A stretch of 64,000 bases of DNA from Microbulbifer elongatus. Lineage in GTDB: Bacteria; Pseudomonadota; Gammaproteobacteria; Pseudomonadales; Cellvibrionaceae. Both the position numbers and the translations under genes were made by a program. Shown here in pieces: positions 35,554 to 44,332 of this stretch (its first letter is position 1; the number at the start of each line of letters is the position of its first letter). The notes below the pieces were generated by a model. The model was not told where the DNA came from. It searched no databases and saw nothing but the letters and a program-made list of their open reading frames with translations. Location of the stretch: NCBI RefSeq assembly GCF_020524885.1, contig NZ_JAIVKJ010000002.1, positions 434,001 to 498,000 of the forward strand. The letters run 5' to 3'.

Positions 35554-35841
35554 TTACGACGGTTGCCGTACGCAGCGCACCACTACTTTTGAATCCAGCT
35601 CCTGCTCGAAACACCGGAAGCGGGTGCCGTTCACATTCAGGGAGCGGGGCGAATCGCGGCTGCCACTCCTGGGCCTGCGGTCTGAAGCGCGCACCGACAG
35701 GTGCGTTGGATCCATATGCGGGGGGACTGCGCTACTGAAGGCGCGGTTTACGTGACTTTCCCTGGGCTCGGTTGATGTGCAACCGGCAACAACTCCTGTC
35801 GCTATCGCCGCAGTCAGCAGAATACTACTCAATTTCTGCAC
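35554..35841 (-). CDS. Small lipoprotein, hypothetical
   Basis: A 95-residue protein starting at GTG (35841). The signal segment ends in lipobox VVAGC. The mature part is short, basic and probably partly disordered; it has two further cysteines near the C-terminus (FRCFEQ, VVRCVR) and could form a disulfide. No family is recognised. It is the first of three consecutive minus-strand lipoprotein genes. Confidence 0.6.
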   Translation of the reverse strand: MQKLSSILLTAAIATGVVAGCTSTEPRESHVNRAFSSAVPPHMDPTHLSVRASDRRPRSGSRDSPRSLNVNGTRFRCFEQELDSKVVVRCVRQPS

Positions 35842-36008
35842 GCGGTTACCTCGATGGCTGATTCAAGGGCGCCTCACTGCGGCCCTTACTTTTCAGCCTA
35901 GAAGAGTCTGCTGCCAGAATGTTGATAAGGGCGCCATTTTAAATAAACGTGCGCCGGGGTGCTGGTTCTCGCGACAGGTGCGAGTGATTTCGCGGGATTC
36001 AGAAGAAC

Positions 36009-36035
36009 AAAAAAGGGGCCCCGGAGGGGCCCCAA
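36009..36035 (-). terminator. Rho-independent terminator of the TonB receptor
   Basis: On the minus strand, GGGGCCCC/GGGGCCCC with a TCC loop is followed by TTTTTTG. It lies 36 bases after the receptor stop. Confidence 0.9.
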
Positions 36036-36071
36036 TAACAATGCAATGTACAACAATGCGAGAGATGATGT

Positions 36072-38291
36072 TTAGAAGTTGTAGTTACCTGTGAGAGCGA
36101 TAGTGCGTGGTGCGCCGTAGAAGGCAGTGTTCCAGGCGGGAATACCGAAAGCGTCGCCCAGGTTATAGCCTGCAACGATGTATTCCTCATCGGTCAGGTT
36201 TTTGCCCTGCAGGCTGAGATTCCAGTTGCCATCGGCGCTGTAGAAAGTCGCACTGGCATCTATCAGGCCGTAGGCATCCTGGTCGATTGCAGATGGCACT
36301 TCAAAGATGCGCACATCGTCGCGATAGGAGTAGGTGGAGTTCAGCATCAGCTCCCCGCCAGCCATGGGTACCGCATAGCTCAGTTGGGCCATGAACGTCT
36401 GCTTCGGCGTGTTGGCCATTTCGCGAACGTCGGACTCGTCTTCAATAGAGCCGTCTGGCTGGGTTACCAGAATTTCTTTGTACTCTGGGTCCAGCAGGCC
36501 GATGGTGGTGGTGGCAGTCAGTCGATCGGTAATGGCGGCAACCATTTCGACTTCGACACCACGTACCTGCGCTTCACCGGCATTGACCACATACTGCATC
36601 AGCTCTGCAGCATCTGTCGCAGCGTAGTAGATGCGGGTCGAGTCGCCGGTCTGCATATCGGTGTAGTCTGAGTTGAACACTGCGGCATTGAGGCGTACTC
36701 GGCCGTCAGCCAGCTCGGACTTCACACCCACTTCGTAGTTGGCCACGGTTTCCGGGGCGAAGGGATCTGCGGAGCGCGGATCCACTTCTTCTTTGGCGCG
36801 CAGGTTGAAACCACCGCTCTTGAAGCCCTGGCTGTAAGATGCGTACGTCATGACATCATCAGAGATGGCGTAGTCGATACCGATCTTCGGGCTGAACTCG
36901 GTCCAGGACTTCTTGCCGTAGAAGCTGTCGGTAAATGGTGCCAGGAAGGCCAGCTCGCCAGTACCGTTGACCGGATCCGCGCCAGCGAGGTCATCGGAGT
37001 AGACGCCGAGTATCTTGTAGGCGTTGATGGTGGACTCTTTCTCATCCTTGGTGATGCGGCCACCAAGGGTCAGGTTCATGCGGTCGCTGAGGGCCCAGTT
37101 GCTGTGGGCGTAGAGTGACATGCTCTTGGTGTCTGTTTGGCCCTCACTCACGTTGGTTACTGCGCTGAACAGGGCTGCATTATATTTGCCGTTTGCCATG
37201 CCGTCGAAGTAGTAGAGGCCGGCGACCAGATCGGCACTCTCTCCCTGCCAGCTGAGCTGGAATTCCTGAGAGAACTGGTCATCTGCGTAGCGGGCGGGCA
37301 CATCGAATTCCGCGGCGTTAATGCTGTCAAAATCGATATTGGTATCGGACTCACCGGCGCGGTAGGCGGTGATGGACTTGACGGTAATCGCATCGGAGAC
37401 ATCCCACTCTGCAGTCAGCGATGCGCCCTCGTTCAGCACCACGTTCTCGTCAGACACCATGTTGGATTGGGTATCGAAAACGCTGTCGAGGACGGGCTCG
37501 TTGCCGGCAAAGCTGGGCGCGAGGCGATAGCCATGCTTGGAGTTGGAGTTGTCCTCGGTGCGATCGACGGCCAGGCGTACCCACAGGTCTTCACTGAGGT
37601 TGGCCTCGAGTGAAACGCGCGCGGCGAGCACATCCTTGTTGTACTGGTCGACACCAGTGATGACATTCTCACCGTAGCCATCGCGCTGGTAGCTGGCGAC
37701 AGTGGCACCGACAAAGACATTGTCGCTCAGGGCGGTTTGGCCTTTCACGGTGAAGTCGGTCTGGTTATAGGAGCCCAGTGCGCCGCTCACGGAAACTTCG
37801 GTGTCGCCGGTGAGGCGTTTGGTAACGTATTTCACCGCACCGCCGATGGTGTTCTTGCCGTACAGGGTGCCCTGGGGGCCGCGCAGGATCTCAACGCGCT
37901 GTACATCGTACACGTCCATTACCGCACCCTGCGGGCGGGCGATATATACGTCGTCTACATAGATACCCACGCCCGGCTCAAAGCCCCACAGCGGGTCAGC
38001 CTGGCCAATACCGCGGATATAGGCGGTCAGGGTGGTGTTAGTGCCGCGTCCAACCTGTAAAGTTGTGTTCGGGGAAAGTTTTTGCAGGTCGGTCAGGTCG
38101 CTGACGCCGTTTTCCAGCAACTGGTCTTCACCGAAGGCGGTGACCGCCACCGGTACTTCCTGCAGCGACTGCTCGCGCTTCTGCGCGGTCACGGTCACTT
38201 CTTCCAGTTGGGCTTCGGCTTGTACGAAGGATGCACCGCAGGCAAGCATGATGCCGGCGGCGATGGGATTGAATTTCATTGTTTTGCGCAT
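36072..38291 (-). CDS. TonB-dependent receptor
   Basis: A 739-residue outer-membrane receptor: signal peptide (about 1-25), plug domain (about 40-155; LEEVTVTAQKREQSLQEVPV holds the TonB box region, and VEILRGPQGTLYGKNTIGGA ends the plug) and a barrel ending TGNYNF. The ATG at 38291 follows GGAGAGAGCC. Receptors of this plug type import organic nutrients or siderophores in marine gammaproteobacteria. It diverges from the sensor kinase gene at 38461, which may control it. The ligand is unknown. Confidence 0.93.
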   Translation of the reverse strand: MRKTMKFNPIAAGIMLACGASFVQAEAQLEEVTVTAQKREQSLQEVPVAVTAFGEDQLLENGVSDLTDLQKLSPNTTLQVGRGTNTTLTAYIRGIGQADPLWGFEPGVGIYVDDVYIARPQGAVMDVYDVQRVEILRGPQGTLYGKNTIGGAVKYVTKRLTGDTEVSVSGALGSYNQTDFTVKGQTALSDNVFVGATVASYQRDGYGENVITGVDQYNKDVLAARVSLEANLSEDLWVRLAVDRTEDNSNSKHGYRLAPSFAGNEPVLDSVFDTQSNMVSDENVVLNEGASLTAEWDVSDAITVKSITAYRAGESDTNIDFDSINAAEFDVPARYADDQFSQEFQLSWQGESADLVAGLYYFDGMANGKYNAALFSAVTNVSEGQTDTKSMSLYAHSNWALSDRMNLTLGGRITKDEKESTINAYKILGVYSDDLAGADPVNGTGELAFLAPFTDSFYGKKSWTEFSPKIGIDYAISDDVMTYASYSQGFKSGGFNLRAKEEVDPRSADPFAPETVANYEVGVKSELADGRVRLNAAVFNSDYTDMQTGDSTRIYYAATDAAELMQYVVNAGEAQVRGVEVEMVAAITDRLTATTTIGLLDPEYKEILVTQPDGSIEDESDVREMANTPKQTFMAQLSYAVPMAGGELMLNSTYSYRDDVRIFEVPSAIDQDAYGLIDASATFYSADGNWNLSLQGKNLTDEEYIVAGYNLGDAFGIPAWNTAFYGAPRTIALTGNYNF

Positions 38292-38460
38292 GGCTCTCTC
38301 CGATCACCAGTTTATGGTTTTTATCTAAGTTCCGGACTTGCACTGTATCGGCTGCTGGTGGTCTTGCCTGCTAGACCAAGGTATGACGCCATGGTTGGAG
38401 GAGGAAGCAGGACAAAAAACAGCCGATGGGGTAGTCTGTGCATGATAAACAAAATAATGA

Positions 38461-41400
38461 ATGAGGCGCCAATTGTTCAGCCTTACTTTGCTGGCCGCGG
38501 TGGGTCTGACTTACCTGCTGATCCTGTTTGCCATCGCCTTCTGGGGTGACCGGCTGCCGGCTGCACGTATCCGTCCGATCAAGCCCCTGTTGCTGGCACT
38601 CGCCGGCACCTATACCAGTGCGTGGATGTTTTTCGGTACTTCGGCCCAGGCGGTAGAGGAGGGCTGGCTGTTACCCCCCACCTTTGTCGGCGCCAGCCTG
38701 ATGCTTATTTTTGGCGCGCCGCTGCTGATGCGCTTTGTGCGCCTGTCCAAACAGCAGGGCTCTACCTCTATTGCCGACTTTATCAGCGCCCAGTACGGCG
38801 GCTCCCAATGGTTGGCGGCGGCGGTGGCGCTGCTCGCGGTCGTAGCGATCGTGCCCTATCTCTCCCTTCAGCTGCGCGCGGTGGCAGACAGTTTCCTGTT
38901 GCTGGCACAGAGTGTGGAAGACAGTGACATCAGTGCCTCGGTAGTGACTGGGGTTGTGAGTGTGACCCTGGGCCTGTTTGCGGTGCTGTTTGGTACCCGT
39001 CATATCGACAGCAGTGTGCACCGCAACGGCATGTTGCTGGCGGTGGCGTTTGAGGCGCTGGTTAAGATCGGCGCGCTGGTGGCGGTGGCCTGGTTCGTAC
39101 TTTACTCCGCGTTTGATGGCGCCGCCGATCTCACCCGCGCGGCGCTGGCGAGCGAAAGGGTCGCCGCCATTGCCGAGGCGCGACCGGCAGACACCGGTTA
39201 TTTCGCCGTGGTGGTGCTGGGGATGGCTGCAATCTTCTGCCTGCCGCGCCAGTTCCATATCCTGATGATCGAGAGCGACGACGAGCGCGATATCGGCCCG
39301 GTACGCAAGCTGATCCCCTTGTACCTCGGCATTTTGTCGGTTGCCATCCTGGTCGTGGGCTATGGCGGCCTGCTGTGGTTGCCGGATGCCTACAGCAACC
39401 CTGAGCGTTTCGTTCTCGGTGTGCCGCTGGAGAGCGGAACACCCTGGCTGGCGCTGCTGGCGTTTGTGGGCGGGCTTTCCGCCGGTTCCAGCATGGTGAT
39501 CATCGCCACCATCGCGCTGTCCACCATGATCGCCAACACCATGATTGTTCCCTGGTGGCTCAAACGGTTGCAGCGGCGCCCGGCGGGTGTCGCACTGGGT
39601 AGTGATCTGCGGCGGGTGCGGCGGGTGATTATCGGGCTGCTGATGTTGGCAGCCTTTGGCGTGAGCGAGTTGATCGGCTCCGGGGTTAGCCTGGGTACCT
39701 TCGGCCTGTTGTCGCTGGCACTGGCGGCACAACTCGCGCCGGCGATGATCACCGCCGTGACCTGGCCCGGGCGCTGGCCGCGGTTGCGCGCTGCGGGCGT
39801 GGTTGTGGGGCTGGTGCTGGGTACGCTGGTTTGGGCCCTGTCTGCGCTGCCGGCGGCGCTGGGGGGGCAAGACCAGATTGCCACCCTGCTGGGGCTTGGC
39901 TTGAGCCCGCTCACCATTGCCTGCGTATTCGGGCTGGGTATCAACGCCGCGGCACTTATCGGTTGTTCTCTGCTGCAGCAGCGCTGGCTGCCGGGCAGTG
40001 CCGCGGCGGAAGTGGCGCCTGTGGACCGCGTGCGCCTGCGCCAGCTGCTCGCGCGCTTTGTCGGTGAAGATGCGGCGGAGCGCGCCCTGGCGCCAATGGT
40101 GGAAAAACAGGAGCAGCAGAAGCCGCACGCTTCCGCCGAACACTACCGGGATGCAGTAGAGAAGATCCTCGCCGGCGTCGTCGGCAGCACCAGCGCGCGT
40201 CGTCTGGTGCGGCAGCAGGGCGAGCCGGAAGTCACCGCGCAGCAACTGGAGCAGGCGTCGGATATCTACCAGTTCGGCCGCGGCCTGTTGCAGAGCAGTA
40301 TCGACAATATCGACCAGGGTATTTCGGTGGTGGATGCCAACCTCAACCTGGTGGCCTGGAACCGGCGCTATCTGGAGTTGTTCCGCTATCCGTCGGAGAT
40401 GATTTACGTGGGCCGCCCGGTGGCAGAGCTGGTGCGCTACAACGCCAGCCGCGGCGAGTGTGGCCCGGGTGTGGTGGAAGACCATGTGCAGAAGCGGGTG
40501 GAGCATTTGCGTAACGGCACCGCCTACCGGGTACAGCGCAATCGCACGGATGGCACGGTGCTGGAAATCCGCGGTAACCCGCTGCCGGGAGGGGGCTTTG
40601 TAACCACCTATACAGATGTCTCCGATTACCAGCGCGCACTGGCGGAACTCACCGACATCCGCAATTCCCTTGAGCAGAAGGTGGCGAACCGCACGGCGGA
40701 ACTGGAAAGTGTGAATGACGAACTGCAGGGACTGAACCACGAGCTGCAGGAGGCGAGCGCCGGTAAAACCCGCTTTCTTGCCGCCGCCAGCCACGATCTG
40801 GTGCAGCCCCTGAACGCCAGTCGTTTGTTTATCGATGCGCTGGCTGCACATCCGCTGGAGGACGACAGTCGCCAGTTACTTACCCGCGCCGACCGCGCGC
40901 TGGCCGCCGCAGAACAGCTGATCACCGATATGCTGCAGATTGCACGCATGGATGCCGGTGATATCAAGCCGAGCTTTGCCCCGGTTTCTCTCGACAGCAT
41001 CCTCGATGACGCGGTTGCCCAGGCGCGTCTCGCCGCCGAGGCCCGCGGTATCCGCCTGCGCTACCACCGCAGTCATTTATGGGTGCAGAGCGATGAGAAA
41101 ATGTTGCGGCGGGTGGTGCAGAACCTGCTGGATAATGCGGTGAAATATACCCCCGAGGGCGGTGTGCTGGTTGGTGCGCGCCGCAAGGGCAATGGCGTTT
41201 CTCTGGAGGTTTGGGATACCGGCGAGGGGATCGCCGCGGATCAGCAACAGGCGATTTTCCGCGAGTTCTGTCGCCTCACCCCAAAAGACCAGGATCGCGG
41301 CCAGCGTCAGCATGGCTACGGACTGGGCCTGGCCACGGTGGAGCGCTTGTGCCGACTGCTCAATGCTCCCATCGGCCTCTCTTCCACTCCCGGTTGCGGC

Positions 41401-41868
41401 AGTGTGTTCCGTCTGCAATTGCCGCGCGCGGCGGCGCGGATCGATGCCCAGCCAAAAGTGAAAAGAGGCGCGGGACGCGGCGCTGCGTTGGATTTGCAGA
41501 TCCTGTGTGTGGACAACGAGCCCTCGATTCTCGAAGCCATGGCGGCCCTGTTGGGCGGCTGGGGGTGCACGGTAACCTGTGCCCAGAACCGCAGCGAGGC
41601 GCTGGCGGCGAGCGAGCCGAACCTGTTATTGATGGACTTTCATCTGGACGACGGCGACAACGGCATCGACCTGGCGGCGGAACTGTTGAGGCAGTGGGAC
41701 GGTGAGGTGCCCTGCGTGATTATCTCGGCGGAAAACACCAATACCGTAAAGACCCGCGCACAGCAGGCCGGCTGGCAGTTCTTACAGAAGCCCCTGCGGC
41801 CGGCCGCATTGCGCGCGTTGCTGCAACAGAGTGCCAAGCGCAGCGCAGTTGCGACCAAGGTCGTATAG
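38461..41868 (+). CDS. Hybrid sensor histidine kinase with sodium/solute symporter domain
   Basis: An 1135-residue membrane protein. Order: SSF transporter-like part with about 12-13 membrane segments (about 1-500); linker; PAS domain (about 610-720); coiled coil (about 735-765); HisKA with H778 in AAASHDLVQPLNASR; HATPase (about 870-980; NLLDNAVKYTPEGG, YGLGLATVERL); receiver domain with D1059 in LLMDFHLDDGDNG. This is the NahK/CbrA-like class, where the symporter part senses or takes up a solute. The gene is divergent from the TonB receptor and upstream of an MFS transporter and an esterase. No DNA-binding partner regulator lies nearby. Confidence 0.93.
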   Translation: MRRQLFSLTLLAAVGLTYLLILFAIAFWGDRLPAARIRPIKPLLLALAGTYTSAWMFFGTSAQAVEEGWLLPPTFVGASLMLIFGAPLLMRFVRLSKQQGSTSIADFISAQYGGSQWLAAAVALLAVVAIVPYLSLQLRAVADSFLLLAQSVEDSDISASVVTGVVSVTLGLFAVLFGTRHIDSSVHRNGMLLAVAFEALVKIGALVAVAWFVLYSAFDGAADLTRAALASERVAAIAEARPADTGYFAVVVLGMAAIFCLPRQFHILMIESDDERDIGPVRKLIPLYLGILSVAILVVGYGGLLWLPDAYSNPERFVLGVPLESGTPWLALLAFVGGLSAGSSMVIIATIALSTMIANTMIVPWWLKRLQRRPAGVALGSDLRRVRRVIIGLLMLAAFGVSELIGSGVSLGTFGLLSLALAAQLAPAMITAVTWPGRWPRLRAAGVVVGLVLGTLVWALSALPAALGGQDQIATLLGLGLSPLTIACVFGLGINAAALIGCSLLQQRWLPGSAAAEVAPVDRVRLRQLLARFVGEDAAERALAPMVEKQEQQKPHASAEHYRDAVEKILAGVVGSTSARRLVRQQGEPEVTAQQLEQASDIYQFGRGLLQSSIDNIDQGISVVDANLNLVAWNRRYLELFRYPSEMIYVGRPVAELVRYNASRGECGPGVVEDHVQKRVEHLRNGTAYRVQRNRTDGTVLEIRGNPLPGGGFVTTYTDVSDYQRALAELTDIRNSLEQKVANRTAELESVNDELQGLNHELQEASAGKTRFLAAASHDLVQPLNASRLFIDALAAHPLEDDSRQLLTRADRALAAAEQLITDMLQIARMDAGDIKPSFAPVSLDSILDDAVAQARLAAEARGIRLRYHRSHLWVQSDEKMLRRVVQNLLDNAVKYTPEGGVLVGARRKGNGVSLEVWDTGEGIAADQQQAIFREFCRLTPKDQDRGQRQHGYGLGLATVERLCRLLNAPIGLSSTPGCGSVFRLQLPRAAARIDAQPKVKRGAGRGAALDLQILCVDNEPSILEAMAALLGGWGCTVTCAQNRSEALAASEPNLLLMDFHLDDGDNGIDLAAELLRQWDGEVPCVIISAENTNTVKTRAQQAGWQFLQKPLRPAALRALLQQSAKRSAVATKVV

Positions 41869-41934
41869 GCAGGGGGGCTGTTCCGGCGCAGTCTGAACGG
41901 TGAATCTGGAATAATAAAAAGTGGTATCAGAGCG

Positions 41935-43134
41935 ATGAAAAAATACCTGTTGGAAATTCTTATGTTCAGCGCCTACGCGCTGTTCGCGGCGAGCTGGGTC
42001 TCCGGTGCCATCCTCACCCCGGCCATTCAGGCTTCATTTGGTGAGGAAGGGTTCGCTAACGCCACCTGGGGCAGCAATGTCATTACGATTGCCAAGATCG
42101 TCGGCAACCTGGCCGCCGCGGCCCTGCTGATGCGTCTCGGTGCCAAGCGCGCTTTCGCCATTGCCGTGGTGCTGATCGCGGCCGGTGGTCTCGGCGCCCT
42201 GGCGGGCACCTACGGTGGCTGGCTGGTGTCGCGCTTGGCCCTGGGCCTCGGCGGTGCGCTGGCAATTGTCTACTTTGCCCCGGTGGTGCTGCACTACTTT
42301 GCCGCGGAAGAGCGCCCAATGATCAACGGCATCAACGCCGCCGCCTTCAATACCGGCAACCTTCTGGCCCTGCTGACCACCACGACCCTGCTGGCGTGGT
42401 TGGGTAGCTGGCAATCGGTGGTGGTGCTCTACGGTGTCATGGTGCTGGCGCTGGGGGTGCTGTGGTGGCTCACCGCGGAAAATTTCCCGCTGTCCGGTGG
42501 CGGTGACAAACCCGAGGAAAAATACGGGCTGAAGGAAGGTGTTCGCGAGAGCTTCAACTGGTGGCTGCCGCTGGCCTACTGCGGTGTGCTGTTCTGTTAC
42601 ATCGCGGTATTCGCACTCTTTCCTCTAATCGATGGCTTTGCCGTTGCCAGCCATCACCTGTCCGCAGTAATGATCGCCGCGGGTATGGTGGGCACCGTCG
42701 CCGGCATTATTGTCACCAAGCGTTATCCGCTGCGCCTGCCGGTACTGCGTTTCGGTGGCCTGGCACTGGTGATTTTCGCCGCATTGATGGTCACCAGCCG
42801 CGACCCGATCATTGCCTACAGTGCCGCGGCACTTGCCGGTTTCTGCATGTTCCTGCCGATGACCGCGCTGGTTACCCTGCCGCAGGAACTGCCCGGTATG
42901 ACACCGGCAAAAATTACCGTCACCTTCGCCATGTTCTGGTCCATCTCCTACGGAGTGGAAACGGTGCTGATGTACGGCGCGGGTGTGCTTGCAGACGTTA
43001 CCGGTGAGCCCGCTACCGCAGCCTATTTCGCCGTAGCGTGTTCTGCCTCCCTGTTCGTCTTCTCCTTCCTGTTACCGGAGAGCGGCAAAAAAACCGAAGT
43101 GGAAAACCTGGAGGCCAGTGATGCGGCAGCTTGA
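41935..43134 (+). CDS. MFS transporter
   Basis: A 399-residue inner-membrane protein with about 12 hydrophobic segments and the major facilitator layout: LLMRLGAKRAFAIAV between helices 2 and 3, and a central loop near residue 190. It resembles the CynX/NimT-like or nitrate/cyanate-type groups in general form only. The coding region overlaps the esterase start by 14 bases, so the two are translationally coupled and may handle one substrate. The substrate is not known. Confidence 0.88.
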   Translation: MKKYLLEILMFSAYALFAASWVSGAILTPAIQASFGEEGFANATWGSNVITIAKIVGNLAAAALLMRLGAKRAFAIAVVLIAAGGLGALAGTYGGWLVSRLALGLGGALAIVYFAPVVLHYFAAEERPMINGINAAAFNTGNLLALLTTTTLLAWLGSWQSVVVLYGVMVLALGVLWWLTAENFPLSGGGDKPEEKYGLKEGVRESFNWWLPLAYCGVLFCYIAVFALFPLIDGFAVASHHLSAVMIAAGMVGTVAGIIVTKRYPLRLPVLRFGGLALVIFAALMVTSRDPIIAYSAAALAGFCMFLPMTALVTLPQELPGMTPAKITVTFAMFWSISYGVETVLMYGAGVLADVTGEPATAAYFAVACSASLFVFSFLLPESGKKTEVENLEASDAAA

Positions 43135-44068
43135 TTCGAAACTCAGTGAATGGCTGGTTGCCGTCAATGCACAGGTGAACCAGCTCAAGGCAGCGGGATT
43201 CGAGCCGACCCCGATTTCCGCCCGTGAAAGTCTCGCGAATTTGACGCGGAACTTTGTCGAGCCTGGCCCGGAAATGGCGGTGTGCGAGACCCTGGTACAC
43301 GGTGGCGAATACCCGGTGCCGGTGCGAATCTACCAACCTGCAAATACCGAAGAGGGAAGCGCGAAGGAAAAAGCGGCGATCATCTACTGCCACGGCGGCG
43401 GCCATATGGCCGGCAGCGTGTCGGTGTACGATCCCATTTGCCGCCGCGTTGCAGAGGCTTGCGGGCGCACGCTGATCAGCGTCGAATACCGCCGCGCGCC
43501 GGAAAACCCCTACCCCGCAGCGCTAAATGACCTGATCAGTGTGGTTCGTCACCTCGGGGCGGCGCTGGATAAAAAAGACATCGCCCACAATGGCCGCTGG
43601 ATTCTGATGGGCGATTCCGGTGGCGGTGCCCTGTGTGCTTCCGCCAGTCGCCTGTTGCAGCACCAGCCGCATACGGTGGATGCCCAGGTGCTTATTTACC
43701 CGAGCCTCGACTACACCATGCAGACCCCGTCCATCGAGGAAAATGGCCGCGGCTATCTGCTGGAGAAGGAAAAGATCCTCTGGTACTTCAACAACTACCT
43801 GCAGAACGCGGAAAACCCCAAGCAGGTTTCACCGCTGCATGGAGAGTTCACCCACAACCTGCCTGCCAGCCTGGTCATCACTGCTGAGTTCTGCCCCCTG
43901 CGGGACGAGGGGGTGGAGTATGTGCGCAAAGTGCGCGAGGGCGGCGCCAATGCCGAGCAGCTGCACTTTGACGATATGATTCACGCCTTCCTGAATGTCG
44001 AGAAGCTGGTGCCGGCGGCCTGTGACCGGATATATCGCCATATGGCGGAGTACCTGCAAGGAGTGTGA
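43121..44068 (+). CDS. Alpha/beta hydrolase, hormone-sensitive-lipase (HSL) family esterase
   Basis: A 315-residue cytoplasmic esterase. HGGG (91-94) forms the oxyanion hole and S166 in GDSGGGA is the nucleophile. The acid and histidine of the triad are probably D near 263 (PLRDEG) and H near 290 (MIHAF). GGAGG lies seven bases before the ATG at 43121. Its overlap with the MFS gene suggests that an ester is imported and then cleaved. Confidence 0.92.
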   Translation: MRQLDSKLSEWLVAVNAQVNQLKAAGFEPTPISARESLANLTRNFVEPGPEMAVCETLVHGGEYPVPVRIYQPANTEEGSAKEKAAIIYCHGGGHMAGSVSVYDPICRRVAEACGRTLISVEYRRAPENPYPAALNDLISVVRHLGAALDKKDIAHNGRWILMGDSGGGALCASASRLLQHQPHTVDAQVLIYPSLDYTMQTPSIEENGRGYLLEKEKILWYFNNYLQNAENPKQVSPLHGEFTHNLPASLVITAEFCPLRDEGVEYVRKVREGGANAEQLHFDDMIHAFLNVEKLVPAACDRIYRHMAEYLQGV

Positions 44069-44082
44069 GGCGCATGCCTCGA

Positions 44083-44106
44083 CGGGGCTGCTCACTCGCA
44101 GCCCCG
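44083..44106 (+). terminator. Hairpin after the esterase gene
   Basis: A 9-bp perfect stem CGGGGCTGC/GCAGCCCCG with a six-base loop, 14 bases after the stop, without a T-run. Confidence 0.5.
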
Positions 44107-44332
44107 CACTTGCCTGCTTCGTGTAGTTTGTTTTGAATAGCTGACTTCGAGTAATTAACTTCGTGTGGCGCTTAATGTGCGTCGCACGAAACCACCAACA
44201 CGACCCTCGCCGCCCACTCGCCGGCAAAATATTTCCCCCTACCGCAATGCCGTTGTCTCGCTTCGGAAAGCGTTTACGCTAATCCCATCAAAAAAATTTA
44301 TAACAACGCATACCGTTGATGGGGTCGCGAGC

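Noticed and set aside
38671..40851. Minus-strand open frame (726 codons) within the hybrid kinase gene
   Set aside because: Its Gln/His/Arg-rich translation has no domain, while the opposite strand has a full transporter, kinase and receiver architecture.
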